The translations under genes and the position numbers were made by a program. The notes under the pieces are model-generated. The model had not been told where the DNA came from, did not search any database, and was given only the letters and a program-made list of their open reading frames with translations. DNA of 64,000 nt from Bacteroidales bacterium (lineage in GTDB: Bacteria > Bacteroidota > Bacteroidia > Bacteroidales > UBA932): contig JAFRQH010000037.1 in assembly GCA_017428725.1 (NCBI GenBank), forward strand, positions 1 through 64,000. The letters are read 5' to 3'. Below are positions 52,407-62,129 of the stretch, piece by piece. The first letter of the stretch is position 1. Each line of letters opens with the position of its first letter.

Positions 52407-53480
52407 ATGGAGCGCCTCCACATAGCCTTCTTCGGACCCACCAACAGCGGCAAATCCACGCTGTTCAACGCCCTGGCGGGCCAGCAGGTATCGCTGGTGA
52501 GCCCCATCCCCGGGACCACCACGGACCCGGTCCGCAAGCTCGCCGAGCTGCCGGGACTGGGCCCGTGCGTGCTGATCGACACCGCCGGGCTGGGGGACAC
52601 GAGCGCGCTCGGCGCCGAGCGTGAGCGCCTGACCCGCGCCATCCTCGACGAGACCGACATCGCCGTGGTCCTGGAGGACCCCGGTTTCGGGGCAGTGGCG
52701 GCGGAGGCCGGCATCCCGGTGGTGCGGTATACGCGCGGAGAGAGCGTCGGGTCCCTGCTGGAGCGGCTCGTGGCGGCGGCGCCGCAGGAGCAGGAGCCGT
52801 TCCTGACTGGAGACCTCGTCGCGGCGGGCAGCCAGGTGGTGCTGGTGATGCCGCAGGACAGCGAGGCGCCCAAGGGGCGGCTGATCCTGCCGCAGGTCCA
52901 GGTCCTCCGCGAGCTGCTGGACCGCGGCTGCGTGCCGCACTGCTGCACGCCCGACTCGCTCCCGGCGGCCCTCGCGGGCCTGCGCCGCACCCCCGACCTC
53001 GTGATTACGGATTCCCAGGCTTTCGCCCTGGTGGACCGGACCATCCCCCGGGACTGTCCCCTCACCTCCTTCTCCGTGCTGCTGGCCGGCGCCAAGGGGG
53101 ACCTCGGCGTGTTCGTGAAGGGTGCGCGGGCGATCGACGCGCTGCGCCCCGGCGCCCGCGTGCTCATCGCGGAGGCCTGCACCCACGTGCCCAATACCGA
53201 GGACATCGGCCGGGTCAAGATTCCCGCCCTGCTCCGCCGGCGCGCCGGCGATGTGACGGTGGACATCGCCGCCGGCAACGACTTCCCGGAGGACCTCTCG
53301 CCCTACAGCCTCATCATCCACTGCGGCGCGTGCGTGGCCAATGCGCGCCTGGTGCGCACGCGCATCAAAAAGGCACTCCGCGCCGGAGTGCCCATCACCA
53401 ATTACGGCATCGCCCTGGCTGCCCTGACGGGCATCCTGGAGCGGATCTCGCTGCCTACGCGCCGATATTCTCGTGGATGA
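52407..53480 (+). CDS. hydF: HydF, [FeFe]-hydrogenase maturation GTPase/scaffold, G4 motif missing
   Basis: HydF carries the diiron precursor and hands it to HydA. The chain is 357 residues, against about 400 usually. Walker A is intact (GPTNSGKST, 10-18), as are the switch region PIPGTTTDPVRKLAEL and DTAGLGDTS. The NKxD motif (G4) expected near residue 115-125 is not there: after DIAVVLEDPGF the chain runs straight into GIPVVRYTRGESVG. The Fe-S ligand set is complete: Cys258-x-His260 and His305-Cys306-x2-Cys309. It follows hydG by one base, and its 3' end overlaps the convergent HATPase gene by 26 bases. Confidence 0.93.
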   Translation: MERLHIAFFGPTNSGKSTLFNALAGQQVSLVSPIPGTTTDPVRKLAELPGLGPCVLIDTAGLGDTSALGAERERLTRAILDETDIAVVLEDPGFGAVAAEAGIPVVRYTRGESVGSLLERLVAAAPQEQEPFLTGDLVAAGSQVVLVMPQDSEAPKGRLILPQVQVLRELLDRGCVPHCCTPDSLPAALAGLRRTPDLVITDSQAFALVDRTIPRDCPLTSFSVLLAGAKGDLGVFVKGARAIDALRPGARVLIAEACTHVPNTEDIGRVKIPALLRRRAGDVTVDIAAGNDFPEDLSPYSLIIHCGACVANARLVRTRIKKALRAGVPITNYGIALAALTGILERISLPTRRYSRG

Positions 53481-53988
53481 GGCCCGTCAGGGCCTGGATG
53501 ATCTCGTGGTTGTTGAGGTTCATCCCCTCGAACACTTCCTTGACCTCGGCCGTGCTCAGCTCGAAGGTCCCCTCGTCCGTGACGTAGCGGATGATGAAGT
53601 TGATGTCCTGGTACTGGCAGATGAAGTTGGCGAAGCACCCGGACAGGTCCCCCTTGGGTTGCAGGTCGATGTGCGAGCGCTGGTAGGAGGCGTAGATCTC
53701 CGTCCCCTCGCCCACCTTGGACTTGAGGTAGAACCGCCCGTTGCACATCTGCGAGTGGAACTTCAGCAGCGCGATGCCCATCCCGATCTTGCGCTCCTTG
53801 CGGCAGGAGTAGAAGCGGTCGTTGATGGCCGCGATCATGTCTTCGGGCATCCCGCAGCCGTTGTCGATGATCTTGATGGAGAGCAGGTCGCGCGCGGCGC
53901 TGTCCTCCATCTCGATGGTGATCTGCGTGGCACCGGCGCGGATGGAATTGTGGGTGATGTCGATGATGTGCAGGTCGAGACTTTTCAT
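53455..53988 (-). CDS. HATPase (GHKL) protein, hydrogenase-associated, 177 residues
   Basis: A soluble ATP-binding protein with the GHKL signature of anti-sigma/histidine-kinase-type ATPases: N box IDITHNSIRAGATQI, G1 IIDNGCGMPED and G2 IGMGIALLKFHSQM. No dimerisation-phosphorylation domain is present, so it is not a classical histidine kinase. The last ~60 residues (FANFICQYQDINFIIRYVTD) form a separate unassigned domain. It is the last gene of the hydrogenase operon and resembles HATPases found next to hydrogenase genes in Clostridia and Thermotogae. Its role is probably regulatory or in electron-transfer control; that is inference. Confidence 0.82.
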   Translation of the reverse strand: MKSLDLHIIDITHNSIRAGATQITIEMEDSAARDLLSIKIIDNGCGMPEDMIAAINDRFYSCRKERKIGMGIALLKFHSQMCNGRFYLKSKVGEGTEIYASYQRSHIDLQPKGDLSGCFANFICQYQDINFIIRYVTDEGTFELSTAEVKEVFEGMNLNNHEIIQALTGLIHENIGA

Positions 53989-53989
53989 A

Positions 53990-54724
53990 CTATAAGATTA
54001 CGGGCTCTCCCTGGCGGAGGGCGTCTTTGAAGTTGTCGAAACTGAAGGAGGGCATCTCCAGGACGCTGTGGATCTTGGCGATGTCCGGCACGTAGTGGGC
54101 GTCGCTGCTCTGGATGAAGTTGAAGTCGCTGAACCAGGGGCAGTCCTCGAGGAACTTGTAGCCGTCCCGCTTGCAGTAGTAGCTCAGCTCCATCGCGTGG
54201 AACTTCAGCCCCGAGGGCACGAAGCCCAGCTGGGAGCTGAGGCTGAAGGTGGGGCGGTCGATGTGGGCGGGGATGAAGATGCCGCCCATCGCGTAGACGT
54301 CCTGCTGGAGCTTGAGCATCGGCAGGTCCAGGGCGTTGATGAGCAGGTGCGGGACCATGTCCAGCACGTTCTCCTCCTCGTCGACGACCAGCTGGTAGCC
54401 GAACTTGTCCACGTCGTTCTCGAAGAAGACCACGTGGGCGTCCAGGTAGGCCTGGAACTCGGCGAGCTTCTCCGTCGTGGGCATGAAGCAGAGGCAGTGG
54501 ACCTCCTCCTTGGTGGTCACCTCGGCTCCCATCAGCACGTGCAGCCCGACCCGCTCCCCCAGCCGGCGCGTGACGTCGGCGTTGAGGGTGGAGTTGTGGT
54601 CGGTCAGGCCGATGATGTCCATTCCCCGCTCCCGCGCCGTGGCGACGATGGCCGAAGGGCTCATCTCGAGGTCGCCACAGGGTGACAGGACCGAGTGGAT
54701 GTGCATGTCGGCGCGGAACTGCAT
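53990..54724 (-). CDS. PHP-domain metal-dependent phosphoesterase, hydrogenase operon
   Basis: A 244-residue PHP protein. Metal-binding motifs are MHIHSVLSPCGD (H-x-H), GLTDHNSTLN, GAEVTTKEEVHCLCFMP, FIPAHIDRP and SSDAHYVPDI, all in the right order. PHP proteins cleave phosphoesters of nucleotides or small molecules. Genes of this kind recur beside [FeFe]-hydrogenase genes with DRTGG and HATPase proteins, but no substrate is established. Starts 9 bases after the DRTGG gene and ends one base before the HATPase gene begins. Confidence 0.88.
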   Translation of the reverse strand: MQFRADMHIHSVLSPCGDLEMSPSAIVATARERGMDIIGLTDHNSTLNADVTRRLGERVGLHVLMGAEVTTKEEVHCLCFMPTTEKLAEFQAYLDAHVVFFENDVDKFGYQLVVDEEENVLDMVPHLLINALDLPMLKLQQDVYAMGGIFIPAHIDRPTFSLSSQLGFVPSGLKFHAMELSYYCKRDGYKFLEDCPWFSDFNFIQSSDAHYVPDIAKIHSVLEMPSFSFDNFKDALRQGEPVIL

Positions 54725-54733
54725 CGCCGGGCG

Positions 54734-55063
54734 CTACTTGAGGAGCTCGTAGAGCCGTCCGCAGACCTGGAAGGTGGCGTCCTTGCTGACGAGGATGCAG
54801 ATGTCCTCGTCCTTGGCATGCTCCAGCATGTCGTCGTCCGGCACGCCGTCGCGGACGATGATCACGGCCGGGATGTCCTTGAGCGAGGCGATCGCCGTGA
54901 CGTTCTTGTGGGTCTGCATCGTGATCCAGACCTGGCCGCTGCGCGCGTTGCCCATCACGTCGCTCAAGAGGTCGGAGGCGTAGGCGCCGGCGACCTCTGC
55001 GTCGAGGTTGGCCTCGTTGAGGCACTTCAGGTCGAGCTTTTCGATGATCTCTTTGACTGTCAT
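54734..55063 (-). CDS. DRTGG-domain protein (second copy), 109 residues
   Basis: Small soluble protein of the DRTGG family (MTVKEIIEKLDLKCLNEANL, GAYASDLLSDVMGNARSGQV, VRDGVPDDDMLEHAKDEDIC). The ASDLLSDVM motif is shared with the other DRTGG gene at 56841 (ASDLMSDVL), so the two are paralogues. The domain is related to CBS-linked and phosphotransacetylase-associated modules and probably binds a small molecule or partner. It lies between the hydrogenase-like gene and the PHP gene of the operon. Confidence 0.85.
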   Translation of the reverse strand: MTVKEIIEKLDLKCLNEANLDAEVAGAYASDLLSDVMGNARSGQVWITMQTHKNVTAIASLKDIPAVIIVRDGVPDDDMLEHAKDEDICILVSKDATFQVCGRLYELLK

Positions 55064-55076
55064 ATCAGGTTTCGTG

Positions 55077-56420
55077 TTATTTTTCGTGGTTGATCTCTTT
55101 GGTCCGCACGCGGTCTCCCCAGATGCTGCGGATGGCGTCTTCGGAGGCCTGTGAGTGGCGGTTGATGAAGATGCAGGTGTCCATCCGCGCGTCTCCGCGG
55201 ACGATGTCCTCGGCCAGCGCGGCGCAGGACGGGGCGCCGCACGCCGAGCAGTTCACGCCCGGCAGGGCCTTCTCGATCTTGCGCATCCGCTCGGCCATCT
55301 TGAAGGCGGCCGAGAAGTCGTCGTCGAGCTTGTAGATCGACCGGGGCTTGATCTCGGGGATCTCCATCTGCTCGTCGATCCACTTGCAGAATTCCGGGTC
55401 TTCGTAGCGTCCGTAGCGGGTCTTCTCGCGGTGCTGGAGGTCCTGGGCGCGGTGCTCGAGGCGCTTGCGGGCCACGAAGCGGTTGTTGGTGGTCAGCACG
55501 CCGCCCACGCAGCCCTGGTCGCAGATGCGCATCTCCACCAGGCCCTGGGCGTCGACCGCCTCGTCCTCGAGTTTCTCTAGGAAGTTGAGGACGTTCTGCA
55601 GGCCGTCCACGGCATACTGCGAGCCCTGGAAGTGGCAGGCCTCGCCGCCGGCCAGCGCCCACAGCACGTCCTGGGACGTGAGGGCGTGGTTGCTGGGCTG
55701 GGCGTCGTTGCCGGATTCGTGGAGGATGAGCTGGACCTTGTTGTAGAGGAAGTCCATGTTGATGACGCCCGAGATGCAGGTCTCCTTGCGGCTGACCGGG
55801 TACTTGACCGCCGCGATCTTGGCGGCGCAGGGCGTGACGTAGAAGACGCCGATGGACTCGCGCGGGGCGCCTTCGTCCATCAGCCGCCGGATGATGATGC
55901 GGGACGCCAGCTCGAAGGGAGCCCGCACCTTGATGACGTTGTCCACCAGCGAGGGGAAACGCACCTGGATGAGGCGGATCACGGCCGGGCAGTACGGGGA
56001 GATGAACGTCCGGGTCTCCGGGTGGCTGTCCATATAGCGCTGGTACAGGCCGACCATATACTCCACCTCGTGCTCCACTTCGTAGATGTGGGTGAAGCCC
56101 AGTTTCTTGAGGCAGGAATAGATCTCACGGGTCCTGTACTGCTCGTCGAACTGGCCGATGAAGGTGGAGGGCACGAGGCAGACGCGGTATTGGTAGTTCT
56201 TGATCAGCGCAAAGTCGTCCTGCTGGATGTAGATCGCCTTGTGCGGACAGACCTTCATGCACTGGCCGCAGTCCACACATTTGTTGTCGTCCACGACCGC
56301 CTTGCCGCCCCGGATGCGGATGGCTCCCGTGGGACAGGAGCGCATGCACGTGGTGCAGCCTTGGCAGCGGTCGAAATCGACCTTGAGGGAATGTCTGAAA
56401 AAGGTTTCTCGTTCGGCCAT
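55077..56420 (-). CDS. [FeFe]-hydrogenase-like iron-sulfur protein with degenerate H-cluster motifs
   Basis: A 447-residue protein. N-terminus: two [4Fe-4S] ferredoxin motifs (CQGCTTCMRSCP and CVDCGQCMKVCP). Middle: a hydrogenase large-subunit-like domain in which the three H-cluster motifs are altered: SPYCPA in place of TSCCPxW (one Cys lost), TPCAAKIAAVKYP in place of MPCxxKxxE, and MRICDQGCVGGVL in place of ExMACxxGC. C-terminus: a further cluster motif CSACGAPSCAALAEDI plus a late Cys. This suits a sensory or electron-transfer paralogue rather than an H2 producer, although some such proteins keep an H-cluster. It lies in the hydrogenase operon between HATPase and DRTGG genes. Confidence 0.85.
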   Translation of the reverse strand: MAERETFFRHSLKVDFDRCQGCTTCMRSCPTGAIRIRGGKAVVDDNKCVDCGQCMKVCPHKAIYIQQDDFALIKNYQYRVCLVPSTFIGQFDEQYRTREIYSCLKKLGFTHIYEVEHEVEYMVGLYQRYMDSHPETRTFISPYCPAVIRLIQVRFPSLVDNVIKVRAPFELASRIIIRRLMDEGAPRESIGVFYVTPCAAKIAAVKYPVSRKETCISGVINMDFLYNKVQLILHESGNDAQPSNHALTSQDVLWALAGGEACHFQGSQYAVDGLQNVLNFLEKLEDEAVDAQGLVEMRICDQGCVGGVLTTNNRFVARKRLEHRAQDLQHREKTRYGRYEDPEFCKWIDEQMEIPEIKPRSIYKLDDDFSAAFKMAERMRKIEKALPGVNCSACGAPSCAALAEDIVRGDARMDTCIFINRHSQASEDAIRSIWGDRVRTKEINHEK

Positions 56421-56424
56421 ATCG

Positions 56425-56838
56425 TCAGGCGAAATAAACGGTCATGGTCACGGTCGTCCCGACGCCCACCTGGGTGTCGATCTTGAGTTCGTCCGTGTTT
56501 TTCTTGATGTTGGGCAGGCCCATCCCGGCGCCGTAGCCCATCTCGCGGACCTGCGGCGAAGCGGTGGACCAGCCTTCCTGCATCGCGAGGTCGATGTTGG
56601 GGATGCCGGGGCCGTGGTCGGCCACCACCATCACGATCTTCCCTTCGTCGATGTCGACGTCGATCGTGCCCCCGTACGCGTGCGCGATGGCGTTGATCTC
56701 GGCCTCGAAGAGCGCCACGACCGTGCGCTTGATGTTGGCCGGATCCACGCCGAGGTGCTTGAGCGTGCGCTTGACGCTGCTCGAGGCCCGTCCGGCGTCG
56801 GTGAAGTTGCCGCGTTCGATGTCAAAGGTATAGTGCAT
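56425..56838 (-). CDS. HATPase, RsbW/anti-sigma-like, 137 residues
   Basis: Compact GHKL ATPase starting MHYTFDIERGNFTDAGRASS. N box FEAEINAIAHAYGG, G1 VADHGPGIPNIDLAMQ and G2 GYGAGMGLPNIKKNTDELKI are in place, as in SpoIIAB/RsbW-type anti-sigma factors, which phosphorylate an anti-anti-sigma partner. No such partner is seen nearby. The frame is open further upstream, but the family sequence begins at the ATG at 56838. It overlaps the operon tightly: 2 bases after the DRTGG gene and 4 before the hydrogenase-like gene. Confidence 0.85.
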   Translation of the reverse strand: MHYTFDIERGNFTDAGRASSSVKRTLKHLGVDPANIKRTVVALFEAEINAIAHAYGGTIDVDIDEGKIVMVVADHGPGIPNIDLAMQEGWSTASPQVREMGYGAGMGLPNIKKNTDELKIDTQVGVGTTVTMTVYFA

Positions 56839-56840
56839 TG

Positions 56841-57185
56841 TCAATAGAGGGGCTGGATGCCGGCGCCATACAGGATGCCGCTGATCTTGAAGATACTGTA
56901 TTTGGACTTGATGAGGGTGATGTCGAGGTCTTCGGCGAGTTCGAGCATCTCCTCGTCGGGCTGCTTGTCGCGTCCGATCAGGACCACGCGCAGGTCGGAC
57001 ATCTCCGAGGTGCGCATCGTCTGGTTGTTGCACAGGCCGGTGATCAGCACCGTCTCTTCCATCGAGTAGCGCAGCACGTCGCTCATCAGGTCGGACGCGA
57101 AGGCCTTGTGTACCTCATAGTTCTCGTCGACGGGCGCACCGACGATCTCTCCGTCGACGAGCGCCGCAATTTCCTTGATTTTCAT
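56841..57185 (-). CDS. DRTGG-domain protein (first copy), 114 residues
   Basis: Soluble DRTGG-family protein (KEIAALVDGEIVGAPVDENY, ASDLMSDVLRYSMEETVLIT, IGRDKQPDEEMLELAEDLDI). Similar in size and motif to the copy at 54734. It follows the NuoE-like hydrogenase subunit after 66 bases and precedes the small HATPase. Family members near hydrogenases probably sense a nucleotide or metabolite; no direct evidence here. Confidence 0.85.
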   Translation of the reverse strand: MKIKEIAALVDGEIVGAPVDENYEVHKAFASDLMSDVLRYSMEETVLITGLCNNQTMRTSEMSDLRVVLIGRDKQPDEEMLELAEDLDITLIKSKYSIFKISGILYGAGIQPLY

Positions 57186-57251
57186 CGTTTTTCCGAATGC
57201 TTTGGGCCGGCTCTTGGAAGGGCCGGCCCGATAGGATTTGACAGTTATGTC

Positions 57252-57737
57252 CTAGTCAGCGTACTCCGCCAGGATCTCCTTGACGTGCTCGGGGACGAGA
57301 CGGCCGTAGGTCTTGCCGTTGATGGTCATCACCGGCGCCAGGCCGCAGGCGCCCACGCAGCGCAGGACGTCGAGGGAGAACTTGCCGTCGGGGGTCACGC
57401 CGCCCTCGGAGATCTGGAGCTCCTTCTTGAGAGCGTCGAGGACCTTCTCGGCGCCCTTGACGTAGCAGGCGGTGCCGAGGCAGACGGAGATGGCGTACTT
57501 GCCCTTGGGCTGCATCGTGAAGAAGCTGTAGAAGGAGACGACGCCGTAGACCTTGCCGACGGGGATGCCGAGGCAGTCTGCCACGACCTGCTGGACTTCC
57601 TCAGGCAGGTAGCCGAAGACTTCCTGCGTCTTGTGCAGGACGTTGATCAGCTCGCCCGGGTTGTTGTTGAAGGAAGCGCAAATATCCTTGATCTTCTGGT
57701 AGTTGGCTTCACTGATTTTTATCTGGGGTCCACACAT
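57252..57737 (-). CDS. NuoE-like [2Fe-2S] subunit of the trimeric [FeFe]-hydrogenase (HydC type)
   Basis: A 161-residue thioredoxin-like ferredoxin subunit. The helical N-terminus (NPGELINVLHKTQEVFGYLP, EEVQQVVADCLGIPVGKVYG) is followed by the cluster ligands in two pairs: CLGTAC (C-x4-C) and CVGAC (C-x3-C). This is the small NADH-side subunit of bifurcating hydrogenases such as Thermotoga maritima HydC. It lies 7 bases after the catalytic subunit, in the order NuoF-like, HydA, NuoE-like. Confidence 0.93.
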   Translation of the reverse strand: MCGPQIKISEANYQKIKDICASFNNNPGELINVLHKTQEVFGYLPEEVQQVVADCLGIPVGKVYGVVSFYSFFTMQPKGKYAISVCLGTACYVKGAEKVLDALKKELQISEGGVTPDGKFSLDVLRCVGACGLAPVMTINGKTYGRLVPEHVKEILAEYAD

Positions 57738-57744
57738 AGGTCAA

Positions 57745-59520
57745 TTAGTTTTCGAGGTCAAACTTGATTTTCTTGTCGAAGTAGAGCGTGTGCAGCAGGT
57801 GATGCGACTTCTCGGAGCAAGGCTTGCCGTAGAACTCCTTGTAGATCGCCTGGATCTCGGGGTTCTCGTGGGACTTGCGGAGCGGCATGCGCCTGTCGGC
57901 CTCGTAGATGGCGGCGTGGCGGGCCTTGATGATGGACGCATCGCCGTGGTGGTAGGGCTGGCCGGCGCCGTCGATGCAGCCGCCGGGGCAGGCCATCACT
58001 TCCACGAAGTGGTACGGGCAGTTGCCGGCCTTGATCTGCTCCATGATGGTACGCGCATTCTTCAGGCCGTAGACGACGGCGACCTTGAGGTCGGCGACGC
58101 CGGGCACCGGGATCGTGGCCTCACGGACACCGTCCAGGCCGCGGACCTCCTCGAAGTCGATCCTCGGGAGGGTCTTGCCGGTCAGCACCTCGACGGCCGT
58201 ACGGAGGGCCGCCTCCATCACGCCGCCCGTGGCGCCGAAGATGACGGCAGCACCGGTGGACATGCCCAGCGGGGAGTCGAACTCGGCCTCGGGCAGGCTG
58301 TTGAAGTCGATGTTGCAGATCTTGATCAGGCGGGCCAGCTCGCGGGTGGTGATGGAGTAGTTGACGTCGGGATCGCCGTTGACGCCGAGCTCCTCACGCT
58401 CGCACTCGTACTTCTTGGCGACGCAAGGCATCACCGACACGCAGACGAGTTTCTTGCGGGGCACGCCGATCTTGTCGGCGAAGTAGGTCTTGACCGTGGC
58501 GCCGAACATACCCTGCGGGGACTTGGCCGTGGAAGGATAGTCGCGGAGCTCCGGATAGAACTTCTCGTAGAAATTGACCCAGGCGGGGCAGCAGGAGGTC
58601 ATGACCGGGATCTTGACGTCCTTGTCCCCGGCGAGGTAGGCCTTCAGGCGGCCGATGACCTCCGTGCCCTCCTCCATGATGGTGAGGTCGGCGGACCAGT
58701 CGGTGTCGAAGACGTAGTCGAAGCCGATGGCCTTGAGCGCAGCGGCGATCTTGCCGGTGACGATGCTGCCGGCCGGCATGCCGAACTCCTCTCCGAGGGC
58801 CACGCGCACGGCGGGAGCCACCTGCACGCAGGTCTTGAGGTCGGGGTTCGCAATGTCGCGGAGGATCTTGCCGGTGTTGTCGACCTCCGCGAGGGCGCCG
58901 GTCGGACACACGGCGACGCACTGGCCGCAGAACACGCAGTTGGTGTCGATGAGGCCCTTGCCGAAGGCGGTGGAGACCACGGCCGGGAAGCCGCGCTCGA
59001 CGGCGCCGATGGCGCCTACGCTCTGGTACTCGTGGCACACGGATTCGCAGCGGCGGCACATGATGCACTTGTTGGCGTCGCGCACGATCGAAGGGGAGAA
59101 CTCCTTCTTGTACTGGGACATACGGCCCTGGAAGGGGATTTCGCGGATGCCCATTTCGGCAGCCAGCGTCTGGAGCTCGCACTTGCCGCTCTTGGGGCAC
59201 TGGAGACAGTCGTTGGGGTGGTCGCTGAGCATCAGCTCAAGCACAGTCCGGCGCGCGTTGAGCGCACGGAAAGAATTGGTCTTCACGACCATGTCCGGCA
59301 TACACTCGGTGATGCAGGCCGGAGCCAGATTCCTGCGTCCGACCACCTCCACCACGCACACGCGGCATCCGCCGGGGCGGTTTTCGAGGGCGAGGCCGTC
59401 GAGTTCGAAATGGCAGAGGGTCGGAATCCTGATACCCATCTGCTCGGCAGCTTTCAGGATGGTAGTCCCTTTGGGAACCTCTACTGCCCGATTGTCTATA
59501 GTCAATTTGATAGTATCCAT
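57745..59520 (-). CDS. hydA: [FeFe]-hydrogenase catalytic subunit HydA (NADH-linked, trimeric type)
   Basis: The 591-residue chain starts with a [2Fe-2S] domain (CHFELDGLALENRPGGCRVC), then a NADH-dehydrogenase-G-like Cys3His region (HPNDCLQCPKSGKCELQ), two [4Fe-4S] motifs (CIMCRRCESVCHEY, CVFCGQCVAVCPTG), and the H-cluster domain with all three motifs intact: TSCCPAW (Cys near 310), MPCVAKKYE and EVMACPGGCIDGAGQP. The small C-terminal SSU domain is present (HHLLHTLYFDKKI). This is the architecture of group A3 bifurcating enzymes, which couple NADH and reduced ferredoxin oxidation to H2 formation. The ATG at 59520 is preferred over an upstream in-frame ATG because it starts the ferredoxin fold directly and lies 15 bases after the NuoF-like stop. 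Confidence 0.96.
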   Translation of the reverse strand: MDTIKLTIDNRAVEVPKGTTILKAAEQMGIRIPTLCHFELDGLALENRPGGCRVCVVEVVGRRNLAPACITECMPDMVVKTNSFRALNARRTVLELMLSDHPNDCLQCPKSGKCELQTLAAEMGIREIPFQGRMSQYKKEFSPSIVRDANKCIMCRRCESVCHEYQSVGAIGAVERGFPAVVSTAFGKGLIDTNCVFCGQCVAVCPTGALAEVDNTGKILRDIANPDLKTCVQVAPAVRVALGEEFGMPAGSIVTGKIAAALKAIGFDYVFDTDWSADLTIMEEGTEVIGRLKAYLAGDKDVKIPVMTSCCPAWVNFYEKFYPELRDYPSTAKSPQGMFGATVKTYFADKIGVPRKKLVCVSVMPCVAKKYECEREELGVNGDPDVNYSITTRELARLIKICNIDFNSLPEAEFDSPLGMSTGAAVIFGATGGVMEAALRTAVEVLTGKTLPRIDFEEVRGLDGVREATIPVPGVADLKVAVVYGLKNARTIMEQIKAGNCPYHFVEVMACPGGCIDGAGQPYHHGDASIIKARHAAIYEADRRMPLRKSHENPEIQAIYKEFYGKPCSEKSHHLLHTLYFDKKIKFDLEN

Positions 59521-59534
59521 ATCTGATTCCTCCC

Positions 59535-61328
<1,794 letters not shown>

Positions 61329-61351
61329 ATCGCTTGGGTGGGTGGTTAGGG

Positions 61352-61741
61352 TTAGATGGATCTGTAGTTGGCCGGCAGGATACCTTCGATGAGTTCACCT
61401 TCCATGATGTACTTCTCGATGATTTCCTTGGCACGCGGGATCTTGACTTCTCCGAAAACGACGGGGTCTTTGCCGGGGATGGTCACTTCGACGGTCGGCT
61501 CGGCGTAGCTGTAGCCCATATCGCCCACCTGCATCACGAGCGCTTTGATCTGGCGCTTGTCCAGTTCGCTGATCAGGTAGCTCATGGTCTCCTTGGCGCC
61601 AGAGGCGATGCCGCTCGTGGCCATTCCGACCTTGATCTGAATGATGGCTTCGGAGGAGTCGCTGTTTTCGCGCATCGACATCCTGCCTTGCATGCTTTCT
61701 TTCATCTTGCGGAGATCCGCGAGATTCTTGATTTTATCCAT
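61352..61741 (-). CDS. Cys-less thioredoxin-like ferredoxin paralogue, first gene of the hydrogenase operon
   Basis: A 129-residue protein with the fold signature of NuoE-type or N-terminal NuoF [2Fe-2S] domains (VGMATSGIASGAKETMSYLI, KALVMQVGDMGYSYAEPTVE, VVFGEVKIPRAKEIIEKYIM). In the family the ligands sit in TCGI and GC-x3-C positions; here those are TSGI and GDMGYS, and the protein has no Cys at all. It therefore cannot bind the cluster in the usual way and may be structural or a docking subunit. It is the promoter-proximal gene of the operon; no clear TAnnTTTG box lies just upstream. Confidence 0.82.
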   Translation of the reverse strand: MDKIKNLADLRKMKESMQGRMSMRENSDSSEAIIQIKVGMATSGIASGAKETMSYLISELDKRQIKALVMQVGDMGYSYAEPTVEVTIPGKDPVVFGEVKIPRAKEIIEKYIMEGELIEGILPANYRSI

Positions 61742-62129
61742 GGGTTTCCTCCAATGATTTGAATAAAAGTATTATGTGTTATAAGTAGTTCAGAAGATTA
61801 AGCTTGCTAATTTACTCAATTCCCCTGAAAGTACAATGATTTTCTTCGAAAAACCATGCAAGCCGACTTGTGGACCGATTTGCTTACAATTCGAAAGCAC
61901 AACTGTATAAATAATGACAGTCGTTAATTAAATAGAGAAAAATATGTCAACCCGGACATTTTTGTATTTTGAATATCAATTAGTTTCGCAAAAATGTTTT
62001 ATTAATCAAAAAATTCACTAACTTTGTGGTCGTGGCGCTCCCGGTCTGCCGGGCGGATGACGGGAGTCGACCGACAGGTTAGTTAGTTTTTAGTTAGTTA
62101 GTAGTGTAGTTATTGGTTAGAAGATCCGT
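61742..62129. other. AT-rich divergent intergenic region between hydrogenase operon and aconitase
   Basis: About 390 AT-rich bases. It contains the aconitase -7 box (62019-62026) and, near the aconitase start, a GTTAGTTAG-rich stretch (62079-62116). A promoter for the hydrogenase operon must lie here but no clear consensus box was found. No RNA gene recognised. Confidence 0.5.
62019..62026 (+). promoter_or_regulatory. -7 box (TAACTTTG) upstream of aconitase
   Basis: Exact TAnnTTTG match. Predicted leader of about 100 bases before the ATG at 62130, with repeated TTAG units inside it. Confidence 0.5.

Noticed and set aside
62079..62116. TTAG-rich stretch as a CRISPR or tandem-repeat locus
   Set aside because: Units are too short and irregular; no CRISPR-like repeat-spacer structure exists anywhere in the window.
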